From Salegentibacter sp. (lineage in GTDB: Bacteria > Bacteroidota > Bacteroidia > Flavobacteriales > Flavobacteriaceae), in NCBI GenBank assembly GCA_017795085.1, contig CP051246.1, positions 2,916,514-2,980,513 on the forward strand: a stretch of DNA of 64,000 nucleotides, written 5' to 3'. Positions 32,408-41,470 of the stretch are shown here, piece after piece; the first letter of the stretch is position 1, and each line of letters starts with the position of its first letter. The translations under genes and the position numbers were made by a program. The notes under the pieces are model-generated. The model was given only the letters and a program-made list of their open reading frames with translations. It was not told where the DNA came from and ran no database searches.

Positions 32408-32721
32408 TTAATTAGCCATTTTAGCGTTTTAAACATTATTTTCTGAAACACAATTTTTTCTTACGATTAGATTATACCTAATTTCTTAAATAATAATCGA
32501 TCATAGTATTCATTCATTTTAGTTCACAGAAACTCATTGTTGAACCGCATTAAAATAAAAAAGCCATATTTAAACCAAAACTGGCTGTAAATATGGCTGC
32601 AATTCAAGTAACTACCTTAAAATCAGATTAATTTGTAGAGGAAGAAGGATGCAAACTGCAATGTTGATGGACAATAAAAAGAAATTTGTACATTCAATAG
32701 GTATTACGAATACAGTGTATT

Positions 32722-32741
32722 GTGTTACCTATGTGTTACCT
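32722..32741. repeat. Paired TGTTACC heptamers, right end of element 2
   Basis: Identical 20-bp copy of 19469-19488, in the same direction, about 44 bp from the 3' end of tRNA-Leu. Confidence 0.65.
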
Positions 32742-32784
32742 AGAAACAAAAAAACCGACTCTTTCAAGTCGGCTTATCCCTTTG

Positions 32785-32866
32785 TGCGGGCGGAGAGACT
32801 CGAACTCTCACACCTCGCGGCACTAGATCCTAAGTCTAGCGTGTCTACCAATTCCACCACGCCCGC
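32785..32866 (-). tRNA. tRNA-Leu (anticodon UAG)
   Basis: An 82-nt gene reading GCGGGCG at the 5' end and CGCCCGC plus discriminator A at the 3' end. The anticodon arm is CTAGA-CTTAGGA-TCTAG, giving anticodon TAG. The variable arm is long as in class II tRNAs, and the T-arm is GAGAGTTCGAGTCTCTC. Its 3' half is repeated at 19301-19355, so it is the target of element 2, which restored the 3' half on integration. CCA is not encoded. Confidence 0.96.
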
Positions 32867-32974
32867 ATTTCAATAAGTTGCTTGTGCTAAGCGGATGCAA
32901 ATATACATAAATGTTTCAATTCTCAAACCCTCTCTGAAAAATTTTTACCTTTATCCACTCCCAAAATTAGCACT

Positions 32975-34363
32975 ATGCAAAAGATTACTTCCTATATTGA
33001 AGAAAATAAAGAGCGATTTGTTGAGGAATTAATTGACTTACTGAAGATCCCGTCAATTAGTGCCGATTCAAATTATAAGGACGATATGCTAAAAACCGCA
33101 GAATCGGTTAAAGAAAGTTTGTTGCAAGCCGGCTGTGCTTCCGCAGAAATTTGTAAAACACCCGGGCATCCCGTGGTCTATGGTGAGAAAATTATTGATC
33201 CTAACCTACCTACAGTCTTGGTTTACGGACATTATGACGTACAACCGCCCGATCCGATAAATCTTTGGGATTCGCCTCCTTTTGAACCGGTAATTAAAAA
33301 TACTGAAATCCATCCAGATGGTGCTATTTATGCCCGGGGTGCCTGCGATGATAAAGGCCAAATGTTTATGCACGTAAAGGCACTGGAGTTTATGACGAAA
33401 AATGGTAAGCTGCCCTGTAATATCAAATTTATGATTGAAGGCGAAGAAGAAGTTGGTAGTGAACACCTGGGCTGGTTTATTAAAAACAATAAGGAAAAAC
33501 TGGCCAATGATGTAATCCTTATCTCCGATACGGGTATGATTGCTAAAGATACGCCATCTATCACCACCGGACTTCGCGGACTTTCCTACGTGGAAGTTGA
33601 AGTAACCGGGCCTAATCGCGATTTACATTCCGGGTTATATGGCGGTGCGGTGGCCAATCCTATCAATATTTTAAGTAAGATGATAGACTCACTATTTGAC
33701 GAAAACAATCATATAACCATTCCTGGTTTTTATGATAAAGTTGAAGAGCTTAGCAAAGCGGAACGAGCAAAAATGGCAGAGGCACCCTACGATGAGGAAG
33801 CCTATAAAAAGAAGCTTGCTATTAAAGCGGTACACGGCGAAAAAGGCTATTCTACTTTAGAACGAGCTTCAATCAGGCCAACTTTGGATGTAAACGGCAT
33901 GTGGGGCGGTTATATTGGGGAAGGAGCAAAAACGGTTTTACCTTCAAAAGCTTATGCAAAAATTTCTATGCGGCTTGTTCCTAATCAGGATTGGGAAGAA
34001 ATCACCCAATTATTTAAAAAACATTTTGAAAGCCTGGCGCCAGATTCGGTTAAAGTGGAGGTAAAACCACATCATGGAGGGCAGGGCTATGTTACGCCAA
34101 TAAACAATTCAGCCTATCAGGCAGCGAATAAAGCTTATGAAAAAACTTTCGGAAAAACCCCGATTCCGCAACGAAGCGGGGGCAGTATCCCTATAGTTTC
34201 ATTATTTGAGAAGGAATTAAAAAGCAAGATTATTCTTATGGGCTTTGGATTTGACACCGATGCTATTCACTCGCCCAATGAACATTTCGGAATTTGGAAT
34301 TACCTGAAAGGCATTGAAACCATTCCGTGGTTTTATAAGTACTTTAGTGAGATTAAGGACTGA
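32975..34363 (+). CDS. M20-family dipeptidase
   Basis: A 462-residue cytosolic zinc peptidase of the M20 family (carnosinase/CNDP-like). Metal and catalytic motifs are all present: V-Y-G-H-Y-D-V-Q-P-P (His, catalytic Asp), Y-A-R-G-A-C-D-D-K-G (bridging Asp), E-G-E-E-E-V-G-S (catalytic Glu and metal Glu), and D-A-I-H-S-P-N-E (final His). The dimerisation lid lies around residues 205-330. It would cleave dipeptides for amino-acid recycling. It is a host gene, starting about 110 bp beyond the tRNA. Confidence 0.94.
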   Translation: MQKITSYIEENKERFVEELIDLLKIPSISADSNYKDDMLKTAESVKESLLQAGCASAEICKTPGHPVVYGEKIIDPNLPTVLVYGHYDVQPPDPINLWDSPPFEPVIKNTEIHPDGAIYARGACDDKGQMFMHVKALEFMTKNGKLPCNIKFMIEGEEEVGSEHLGWFIKNNKEKLANDVILISDTGMIAKDTPSITTGLRGLSYVEVEVTGPNRDLHSGLYGGAVANPINILSKMIDSLFDENNHITIPGFYDKVEELSKAERAKMAEAPYDEEAYKKKLAIKAVHGEKGYSTLERASIRPTLDVNGMWGGYIGEGAKTVLPSKAYAKISMRLVPNQDWEEITQLFKKHFESLAPDSVKVEVKPHHGGQGYVTPINNSAYQAANKAYEKTFGKTPIPQRSGGSIPIVSLFEKELKSKIILMGFGFDTDAIHSPNEHFGIWNYLKGIETIPWFYKYFSEIKD

Positions 34364-34415
34364 TTTATTAGTAGATTCTGGAGAAAGAAATCGAAGTCTT
34401 TTCTAACTAACAAGG

Positions 34416-34499
34416 GATTGCGTCAGTCGTGCTTCTTTCGCAATGATGAGATACTGAAAGTCATCGTTATTGCGAGCGACATCGGCAGCGTGGCAATCT
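34416..34499. repeat. REP/BIME-like inverted repeat pair
   Basis: The left arm (GATTGCGTCAGTCGTGC...TTCGCAATGA) read backwards gives TCATTGCGAA...CACGACTGACGCAATC. The right arm reads ATTGCGAGCGACATCGGCAG...TGGCAATC. The ATTGCGA...GCAATC theme is a common intergenic palindrome in Flavobacteria. The copies are imperfect. Confidence 0.55.
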
Positions 34500-34555
34500 A
34501 TTGAAATTCAGCAAAAAAGGATTGAAGCCCTGTTTTTCAGGTTACCAACTGCAAA

Positions 34556-35998
34556 CTACCCGACTTTCTCCTGTACCCGTTTTTCAAATTCCGACTTTGA
34601 AGCTTCACAAAGCGGGCAATTATAAGTTTCGGGTAAGTCCTGAAAGTTTGTCCCGGGAGAAACTGCCTGTGTAACATCACCAAATTCAGGATCATAAACA
34701 CTTAGACAGGCTTTGCATTGCCAAATCTCATTACTTGTTTTTTCCTTTTTGGGTTCGGGTTTTCTTTTAGGTTTTTCTTCCTCTTCTCCTAACTGATCAA
34801 AATACATTTTACTCAATTCTATCAGTAGTCCGGGGAGTTCAACTTTATCTACATCCTGTACATGCATAATATAATCCCGTGTATTGGGATCAAAATTTCG
34901 GGCGTACAGCAAATTATAGGTATCGCGCACCCTTATATCTTTTAACATTTGCGGAGCCTCATTTTTCTCAATGACCACTGCGGTAAAATAATTACTTTCC
35001 TGCGTAGAATCAAAAATTCCGAAAGTAAGACCATAGGTACTAATATCATTTTGATCAAAATTGGAAACCAGGTATTTTTTGAGTTTCAGGGCTTCCGCAT
35101 TGTCGACGGGAATATGCCAGTTTAACTCCAACATCGAGTGCCTAACGTTTATACCCCGTTTCCCGAGGAATTTTTCCCATTCCAGTTTAGCATCCTTCGG
35201 AATCCCTTTAACAATTAAAGATTTCCAGGGAGTAATGGAAATTTTACCAATTTTACATTCAGCACATAAATCGCACATGGCTTTTAGAAAACTGGTATAA
35301 TATTTATTATTTCGCCAGTAAAGTCCCAGCCAGTAACTGTCCATCCCAATTTTATTCATTCCCTCGTAATAAGGAAAGGGTCGATACGGGATTTCCAGTG
35401 ATTTATCAATAGTGCGATTGTTGGTTTCCAACGCATCGCTTAATAAATTAAATATCATCTCCACTTCTTCAGGTTCTTCCTGAAGTAGCTCTTCAATTCC
35501 GTAAACAATATCGCCTACGTCCCAGGTGTAAATAAGTGCCGGATAGACCTGCATTTCCTTCCAATGCGGTAACCTGATATATAAATACCAATAATCTTCG
35601 TGTTCTGAGGCGATAAAATTCAAATGCCCGGTAAATAAAGGGACCACACGTTGTTTGGGATCGGTGATATTGACCTTTAAATCAGGGGGTGTCCTGAATT
35701 GTTCCAATACGTATAAATAGCGGTCACCCGTAAGCCAGGGCGTATCGGGAAAAATATCAGCAGCCACATACGAAGAAACAATATTTTCGGCTCCATCGGT
35801 ATTAGGTGGAATAATTTGATATTTGTCTTCTTCGGAAAAATTTTCCACATCAACTGCTTTGGTGATTAACACATCCTGTCGCGAACCCAGCGAAATAGAA
35901 TCGGAGCCGGATGCTTCGGCCAGTTCTACAATTTCCTTTAATTCCGCTGGAGATAAAACCCCGCCTTTTATGATTATTCTTGAAAATGTTTTTTCCAT
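34556..35998 (-). CDS. Rubredoxin fused to a sulfite/nitrite reductase-like half domain
   Basis: A 480-residue cytoplasmic protein. The N-terminus (I-I-I-K-G-G-V-L-S-P-A-E-L-K-E-I-V-E-L-A) and S-I-S-L-G-S-R-Q-D-V-L-I match the ferredoxin-like half domain of sulfite/nitrite reductases. The siroheme/4Fe-4S cysteine set is absent; only a C-D-L-C-A-E-C cluster occurs mid-protein. After a Lys/Glu/Pro linker the C-terminal ~60 residues are a rubredoxin (W-Q-C-K-A-C-L-S-V-Y-D-P, Y-N-C-P-L-C-E). ATG at 35998 is preferred over 36037. It is the last gene of the nitrate block, so it may pass electrons to nitrate or nitrite reductase; this is inferred. Confidence 0.82.
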   Translation of the reverse strand: MEKTFSRIIIKGGVLSPAELKEIVELAEASGSDSISLGSRQDVLITKAVDVENFSEEDKYQIIPPNTDGAENIVSSYVAADIFPDTPWLTGDRYLYVLEQFRTPPDLKVNITDPKQRVVPLFTGHLNFIASEHEDYWYLYIRLPHWKEMQVYPALIYTWDVGDIVYGIEELLQEEPEEVEMIFNLLSDALETNNRTIDKSLEIPYRPFPYYEGMNKIGMDSYWLGLYWRNNKYYTSFLKAMCDLCAECKIGKISITPWKSLIVKGIPKDAKLEWEKFLGKRGINVRHSMLELNWHIPVDNAEALKLKKYLVSNFDQNDISTYGLTFGIFDSTQESNYFTAVVIEKNEAPQMLKDIRVRDTYNLLYARNFDPNTRDYIMHVQDVDKVELPGLLIELSKMYFDQLGEEEEKPKRKPEPKKEKTSNEIWQCKACLSVYDPEFGDVTQAVSPGTNFQDLPETYNCPLCEASKSEFEKRVQEKVG

Positions 35999-36038
35999 GA
36001 TGTTTGATTTAAACCTGGATTTAAACTTAATCCTCACC

Positions 36039-36097
36039 CTGAACTTGTTTCAGGATCTAAGGTCTTTTATTCGAATTAGAAGCTGAAACAAGTTCAG
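36039..36097. repeat. Inverted repeat between the rubredoxin and nitrate reductase genes
   Basis: CTGAACTTGTTTCAG (36039-36053) and its exact complement CTGAAACAAGTTCAG (36083-36097), flanked by ACC/GGT. This 15-bp motif is a familiar dispersed intergenic palindrome in Flavobacteria (from general knowledge). It could act as an attenuator within the operon. Confidence 0.6.
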
Positions 36098-36162
36098 CTT
36101 AAGGGTCACGTCAACTTTAGAGTTTTACGTGAGAATTATTCAATTGGAACGATTTTCACCCC

Positions 36163-39100
36163 TCAAACAGCCGCCAATATCTCCCTAACTTCGGTTTTGC
36201 AACTACCGCATCCCAAACCGGCACCGGTTTCTTTACAAAGTGCCGTAAAATCTTTATTTCCATTTTTAATGGCTTCTTTCAGGTTTCCATCCCCCACCTG
36301 GCTGCAAGAACAAACCAGCTTTCCTTTTACCGGTTTATTGGCTCCACCACTACGCAGCAATTCGTTGCGTTTATCGGCCAGTTCCATTTTACTTTCAATA
36401 AGGGTTTTAAATTCGGCAAATTCATTTTTATCACCCATTAAAATCGCACCAACCAATAAATCGTCTTTGACAATGCATTTTTTGTAGTACCGCTTGCTTA
36501 CATCGGTAAACACAATTTCTTCATAGGCAGGATCGTTTTCCGGAATGTTTATATCGCCAATGCTGCAAAGGTCCAGGTCTTTAAATTTTAGGATATTCAT
36601 CAAAACGGAACCCTTGTATATACTGCCTACATCACCGGCCAGGAAATTAGAAAGGGTCTCCGCCTGTTCTTCAGCAGCTGAGGTAATTCCGAATAATTGA
36701 TTTTTGTATTCGGCAATTTCCCCAATGGCAAAAATATTCGGATTTGAAGTTTGCAAATGCTCGTTCACTTTTACACCACGACCGCAAACCAGTCCGCTTT
36801 CTTTGGCAATTTCAATATTAGGACGCGTACCAATGGCATAGGCAATAGCGTGGGCATTAATGATTTTCCCACTTTTAAGGGTAATATTTAATTCTCCGGG
36901 ATTATCCTCATCATCAAAAACCGTACTTACCTCATTATCAAAATAAATATGAATACCGCGTTCCTGTACGTCCCTGGCCAGAAGTTTACTGGAGATAATA
37001 TCAAGCTGGCGTTCCATAAGACGGGAAGAGCGCTGCACAATGGTAATTTTTATATTTTCCTTTTGAAGGGCCGCCGCAAGCTCCAGGCCAAGCAAACCAC
37101 CGCCTACAATCACCACATGTTGTTCTTCAGGTGGCAGGCCGGTATTATTGAGATACGTTTTAAACGCATCGGCATCAGTTTTACTGCGCATGGTAAACCT
37201 TCCCGGTAAGCCCACCTGCGCATCTTTTGGAACAAATGCCCGGCTGCCGGTTGCCATAATTAATTTGTCAAAATAATGGACTTCCCCAAAGGTATCAGTC
37301 ACCGTTTTGGCATTTTGATCTACTTCGGAAATCGACCGGTTTTTATGAAGCTGAAGGTTTAATTTTCCTAATTCCTCTTCCTTGATTTTTAAAAGCTGTT
37401 CCCAACTGAGTTCTTCAGTAACGTATTCCGGTAGTAAAACCCGGTTGTAAAAAGGATGTTCTTCTTTTGAAAATACGTGTAATTCATCAGCTTTATTATG
37501 ATCGCGATAATTCTGAATAAATCGAAAAGCAGCCGCTCCGGCCCCGATCATAATGATTTTTTCAGCAGGTTTTTTATATTTTGAAACCGAAACCGTGGTA
37601 AATTTAAAATCGGGTTCTTTTGATTGCGGGTCAACACGATTGAAGGTTAGGTTGTTAGCCCGGTTTAAGTCACTTTGCAACTGTTTTCCCCAATGCATCG
37701 GTAAAAACACCACGCCCTCCCGAACATCCTTGGTGATTTTTGCGCGAACCCGAACATTTCCGTTTTCACTCTTTACTTCAACTACATCGCCGGTTTTAAT
37801 AAAATTAATCGTGGCATCTACCGGGTTGATTTCCAATACTGGGGAAGAGTAATGCGTACGAAGCCGTGAAACTTTCCCTGTTTTGGTCATACTATGCCAC
37901 TGATCCCGAACCCGCCCCGTGGTAAGTATTAACGGAAATTCATCCCCGGGTTGGGTAGAAGAATTGTACAGTGAAGCCGGGATATTGAAAATCGCCTTTT
38001 TTGAAGGTGTATAAAACTGATGGTCTTCAAATAGTCTTTTAGTACCCGGATGTCGATATTCCGGCACCGGCCACTGTATGGTCCCCTCATTTTTCAAGCG
38101 GTCATAATTGAGGTACGAAATATCGATATTCGTGCCTTTGGTCATTTCGCAATATTCCCGGTAAATTTCTTCTGAAGAATTATAATCAAATTCAGAGAAA
38201 CCCATTCTTTGAGCGAAATCACAAAATATTTCTACATCAGCGCGAGCTTCGCCGGGTGGCGGCAAGGCTTGGGGAAGGTAGGAAATTCGTCTTTCAGAAT
38301 TGGTCATGGTCCCTTCTTTTTCCATCCATCCTGCAGCGGGCAATACTAAATCGGCATATTTTAAGGTATCCGATTTATGCGAAATATCCTGCACCACCAC
38401 AAATTTGGCTTTTTTTAGCGCTGCTTCCGCCTTGCGTACATCAGGCAAGCTTACCAGCGGGTTGGTACAGGCAATCCAGACCGCTTTTAATTTTCCGCTC
38501 TCCAAAGCGTCAAACATTTCGGTAGCGGTATAGCCCGGTTTTTCTGAAATTTTATCCACACCCCAAAAATCAGCCACTTCCTGTCGGTGTTCGGGATTCA
38601 GTAAATTTTTATGAACGGCAAGTAGATTTGCCATACCACCAACTTCACGGCCGCCCATAGCATTGGGTTGCCCCGTAAGGGAAAACGGTCCGTTGCCGGG
38701 TTTCCCGACACGCCCGGTGATAAGGGAAAGATTGAGTAAGGCAAAGTTCTTATCAGTACCTACTGAGCTTTGGTTAAGCCCCATGGCCCACATGCTGATA
38801 AAACCTTTAGAGCGGCCAATCATTTCCGCAGCTTCTTTAATTTCCTCTACAGGAACACCACATGCTTTGGCTGCTTTTTTAAGGGAAAGGGAATACGCTT
38901 GTTTTTTATAATCCTGAAAATTTTCAGTGTGTTCGCCTACAAAATCTTTATCTATATATCCACGTTCAATCAGGCGTCGGCCAATGGCGTTGAATAAGAT
39001 TATATCGGTACCGGGTATAAGTTGAAGGTGCAGATCGGCAAAACGCGCCGAATCGGTTTTACGCGGGTCGGCTACAATTACCTTTACCCCTTCCGGATTT

Positions 39101-39687
39101 TCCTCTTTGTGTTTTTCCAATCTTCGAAAGAGAATGGGATGACACCAGGCCGGATTGGCCCCGGCGATTAAAAAGCAATCTGCAAGCTCAATATCATCAT
39201 AAGCAACCGGCACCGAATCTTCCCCAAAAGTTTTTTTATAGCCTACCACCGCCGAACTCATGCATAATCTGGAATTGGTATCAATATTATTAGTCCCCAG
39301 GAAGCCTTTTGTGAGTTTGTTGGCAATGTAATATTCTTCAGTAAGACATTGTCCTGATACATAAAAGCCGACGCTATCGGGGCCGTATTTTTGAATTAGG
39401 GTTTTAAAAACCCGTGCAGCACGATCAAGCCCCTGATCCCAGCTTACCTTTTCACGCGGATGTGATTTACTCCAGCGCATTTCCGGATATAAAATCCTAT
39501 CTGAGATATCATTGGCCACGTAATTAAGGTTCATGCCTTTTGAGCATAACATGCCGCGGTTAACGGGATGATCTTTATCTCCTTCAACCGTAATTTTATT
39601 TTCTGAATTTTTACGTGCTACAATACCACAACCTACCCCACAATAGGAGCAGGTAGTTTTTATTTCGTTTGTTAGCATTTTCTCCAT
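36163..39687 (-). CDS. nasC: Assimilatory nitrate reductase: NasC-type catalytic part fused to NasB-type flavin subunit
   Basis: A 1,174-residue cytoplasmic enzyme that reduces nitrate to nitrite. Residues ~10-690: molybdopterin oxidoreductase with an N-terminal 4Fe-4S site (C-S-Y-C-G-V-G-C, then M-L-C-S-K-G), Mo-bisMGD binding regions, and a molydopterin-dinucleotide domain near 580-690. Residues ~700-1110: FAD/NAD(P)-disulfide oxidoreductase (I-I-M-I-G-A-G-A-A-A-F, V-V-I-V-G-G-G-L-L-G-L-E, I-F-A-I-G-E). Residues ~1120-1174: BFD-like [2Fe-2S] domain (C-S-C-S-Q-V-G-D, G-C-G-S-C-K). In Bacillus the two halves are separate NasC and NasB. An alternative start is three codons downstream. It follows the transporter gene. 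Confidence 0.94.
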   Translation of the reverse strand: MEKMLTNEIKTTCSYCGVGCGIVARKNSENKITVEGDKDHPVNRGMLCSKGMNLNYVANDISDRILYPEMRWSKSHPREKVSWDQGLDRAARVFKTLIQKYGPDSVGFYVSGQCLTEEYYIANKLTKGFLGTNNIDTNSRLCMSSAVVGYKKTFGEDSVPVAYDDIELADCFLIAGANPAWCHPILFRRLEKHKEENPEGVKVIVADPRKTDSARFADLHLQLIPGTDIILFNAIGRRLIERGYIDKDFVGEHTENFQDYKKQAYSLSLKKAAKACGVPVEEIKEAAEMIGRSKGFISMWAMGLNQSSVGTDKNFALLNLSLITGRVGKPGNGPFSLTGQPNAMGGREVGGMANLLAVHKNLLNPEHRQEVADFWGVDKISEKPGYTATEMFDALESGKLKAVWIACTNPLVSLPDVRKAEAALKKAKFVVVQDISHKSDTLKYADLVLPAAGWMEKEGTMTNSERRISYLPQALPPPGEARADVEIFCDFAQRMGFSEFDYNSSEEIYREYCEMTKGTNIDISYLNYDRLKNEGTIQWPVPEYRHPGTKRLFEDHQFYTPSKKAIFNIPASLYNSSTQPGDEFPLILTTGRVRDQWHSMTKTGKVSRLRTHYSSPVLEINPVDATINFIKTGDVVEVKSENGNVRVRAKITKDVREGVVFLPMHWGKQLQSDLNRANNLTFNRVDPQSKEPDFKFTTVSVSKYKKPAEKIIMIGAGAAAFRFIQNYRDHNKADELHVFSKEEHPFYNRVLLPEYVTEELSWEQLLKIKEEELGKLNLQLHKNRSISEVDQNAKTVTDTFGEVHYFDKLIMATGSRAFVPKDAQVGLPGRFTMRSKTDADAFKTYLNNTGLPPEEQHVVIVGGGLLGLELAAALQKENIKITIVQRSSRLMERQLDIISSKLLARDVQERGIHIYFDNEVSTVFDDEDNPGELNITLKSGKIINAHAIAYAIGTRPNIEIAKESGLVCGRGVKVNEHLQTSNPNIFAIGEIAEYKNQLFGITSAAEEQAETLSNFLAGDVGSIYKGSVLMNILKFKDLDLCSIGDINIPENDPAYEEIVFTDVSKRYYKKCIVKDDLLVGAILMGDKNEFAEFKTLIESKMELADKRNELLRSGGANKPVKGKLVCSCSQVGDGNLKEAIKNGNKDFTALCKETGAGLGCGSCKTEVREILAAV

Positions 39688-39801
39688 AAATTCTGCTGCA
39701 AAAGATAATTAAACGCTGACTTCTAGATGCTTATAATTTATCAAAAGAAATAGTTTTTTCTGCTAAATCTTCATTGATTTCAGGTTTGATTTTAAATATA
39801 T

Positions 39802-41202
39802 TCAGCCGTTTTGATGACTCAATTCAAGTGCAGCTTGCTTTTCATCTTCATGCGAGAAGCGAATAGCCAGGCTAACAAGTCCTGCTGCCAAAATACTAAA
39901 ACCAATCCATAGGAATGCATCTGAAATCGCCGCGGAAGAGGCCGAAGCCCTTGCTGCTTCAATTACTTCTGCACTACGGCCTTCAGTAGCTGCAATTGCT
40001 GCTTCTTCTGCCGCTACCGATTTAATTTTTAAATACAGGGCTGCCAAAAAAGCACCTACATTACCGCCTGCACCAACAATTCCTGAAATTGAACCAATAG
40101 CTTTTTTGTTGATAAACGGTACTACGGCAAAAGTAGCTCCTTCAGCCATTTGTACCGCTAAACTAAATGCAGTAAGTAACATTACGGCTACAATAAGGCT
40201 ACCTGCGAGAGAGAAAAGAGAAAGGATAACCCCTTCAGCAATTAAAATAAGGGTAAGAAAAAATACCCGGCCCCGCAAGCCTCCTTTTTTTCCGGATTTA
40301 TCACCACAATATCCACCAAGAGTTCTTGCGAAAAGGTTCATAAGTGCAAAAGACAATACGATATTTCCTGCGGTAAGACGCTCAAGGTTAAAGGTATCCT
40401 GCAAATAACTATCCATTGTTCCATAAACGGTAAGTTCTATTCCGAAGCAAACGCCGTACACCACAAAAAGGATCCAAACACGATAATCTTTAATAGCGGT
40501 TAAAAAGCCATTTTCATCTTTTTTAACAGGAACCCTTTTCCCTGCTTTTTTTAAATCTGAAAAATTTCCTTCCGGGGTATCCTGGGTAAAGAAATAATAA
40601 ATAATACCCATCCCGAAACAAACTATCCCGGCCACTACCATTGCGTAACGCCAAACTTCGGCTTCGGCCACACCAAAAGCAATTAGCCCGGCAGCAATTA
40701 ACGGCATTCCCAAACGGTTGGCACCACCACCAAGATTACCCCATCCTGCGGAAGTGGCATTGGCTGTCCCCACTACATTTGAAGCAAACATCAGTGAGGT
40801 GTGTACCTGTGTAATCACAAATGACGCCCCGATAAAGCCCATAAATAAACGGCAAATTTGAAATTGCATGGGGGTTTGTACCAGTCCGCATAAAATAGTA
40901 GGTATAGCACCTAAAGTCAATAACCAGGTATAACAAATCCTGGGACCGTATTTATCACATAACTTCCCGATAAGTAAACGGGCAAAGACCGTTCCCGATA
41001 CTGCTAAGATAACCGCATTCCATTTTTGAGCCGGGCTTAATCCCAGGTCTCTTTCCACTTCGGGCATAAAGGGCACAATTCCAAACCAGGAGAAAAAACA
41101 GATAAAAAAGGCAATAGCCGATATCCAAAATGTCCTGATAGGAATACTTCTTAAATTCTTTAAATTTAGTTTTGTTGCTTTTCCTGTAATAACTTCTTTC
41201 AT
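39802..41202 (-). CDS. narK: Nitrate/nitrite transporter, NarK family
   Basis: A 466-residue MFS transporter with about twelve helices. The nitrate signature appears twice: A-S-F-V-I-T-Q-V-H-T-S-L-M with G-T-A-N-A-T-S-A-G-W-G-N-L-G-G-G in helix 5, and I-S-G-I-V-G-A-G-G-N-V-G-A-F in the second half. Conserved Arg residues lie in helices 2 and 8. An Ala/Glu-rich loop (residues ~400-430) lies before the last helix. It should import nitrate for the reductase downstream, from which it is 115 bp distant. Confidence 0.92.
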   Translation of the reverse strand: MKEVITGKATKLNLKNLRSIPIRTFWISAIAFFICFFSWFGIVPFMPEVERDLGLSPAQKWNAVILAVSGTVFARLLIGKLCDKYGPRICYTWLLTLGAIPTILCGLVQTPMQFQICRLFMGFIGASFVITQVHTSLMFASNVVGTANATSAGWGNLGGGANRLGMPLIAAGLIAFGVAEAEVWRYAMVVAGIVCFGMGIIYYFFTQDTPEGNFSDLKKAGKRVPVKKDENGFLTAIKDYRVWILFVVYGVCFGIELTVYGTMDSYLQDTFNLERLTAGNIVLSFALMNLFARTLGGYCGDKSGKKGGLRGRVFFLTLILIAEGVILSLFSLAGSLIVAVMLLTAFSLAVQMAEGATFAVVPFINKKAIGSISGIVGAGGNVGAFLAALYLKIKSVAAEEAAIAATEGRSAEVIEAARASASSAAISDAFLWIGFSILAAGLVSLAIRFSHEDEKQAALELSHQNG

Positions 41203-41470
41203 AATACTTAGTTTTACGGTTTAAAATTAAGTATAAATACTTAAAAAACTAAGTAAAAAATGATTTATACGAAAATTAGAAAATGCAGCTTTTAGATTTT
41301 TAAATGCTTAAAATTCCCGGACTTAAATAATAAATATTCAAGAAATAAGTGATTATTAGATAGGGTATGATCTAAAAAATAATATTTTTAGATGAATTTA
41401 CGTATATTTTTGTAGGGGTAAAACGTAATTTTATGCATAATTGAGTTATCTGCCCCGGAAGTTCGCTCCT
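41203..41470 (-). promoter_or_regulatory. Upstream region of narK with TACGTA-type motifs
   Basis: A 268-bp gap, long enough to hold a second promoter for narK-nasC-rubredoxin. It contains TTTACGTATA (41397-41406), AGGGGTA (41415-41421), which fits the NarL half-site A-K-R-R-G-T-A, and AACGTAATTTTATGCATAA (from 41422). Comparable TACGTA motifs precede nirB and the regulator gene. Confidence 0.45.

Larger units (their letters stand above)
32245..32784. other. Non-coding right end of element 2
   Basis: About 540 bases with no supported gene. It contains the GGGTAAG heptamers (32318-32407), the right TGTTACC pair (32722-32741) and the terminator of tRNA-Leu (about 32756-32773, CCGACTCTTTCAAGTCGG). 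Confidence 0.55.
19301..32840. mobile_element. Integrative mobilizable element 2, inserted in tRNA-Leu(UAG)
   Basis: A 13.5-kb island between a tRNA-Leu fragment on the left and the intact tRNA-Leu on the right. The 20-bp sequence GTGTTACCTATGTGTTACCT occurs just inside both ends in the same direction (19469-19488, 32722-32741). Genes in order: integrase, unknown 324-aa protein, DUF3853, VapE, toprim protein, BfmA-like and MobB-like mobilization proteins, Rrf2 regulator, DUF2490, PiT transporter, two-gene unknown module, orphan antitoxin, HigB/HigA-ImmA. There is no type IV secretion set, so it should need a helper conjugative element. Confidence 0.9.
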
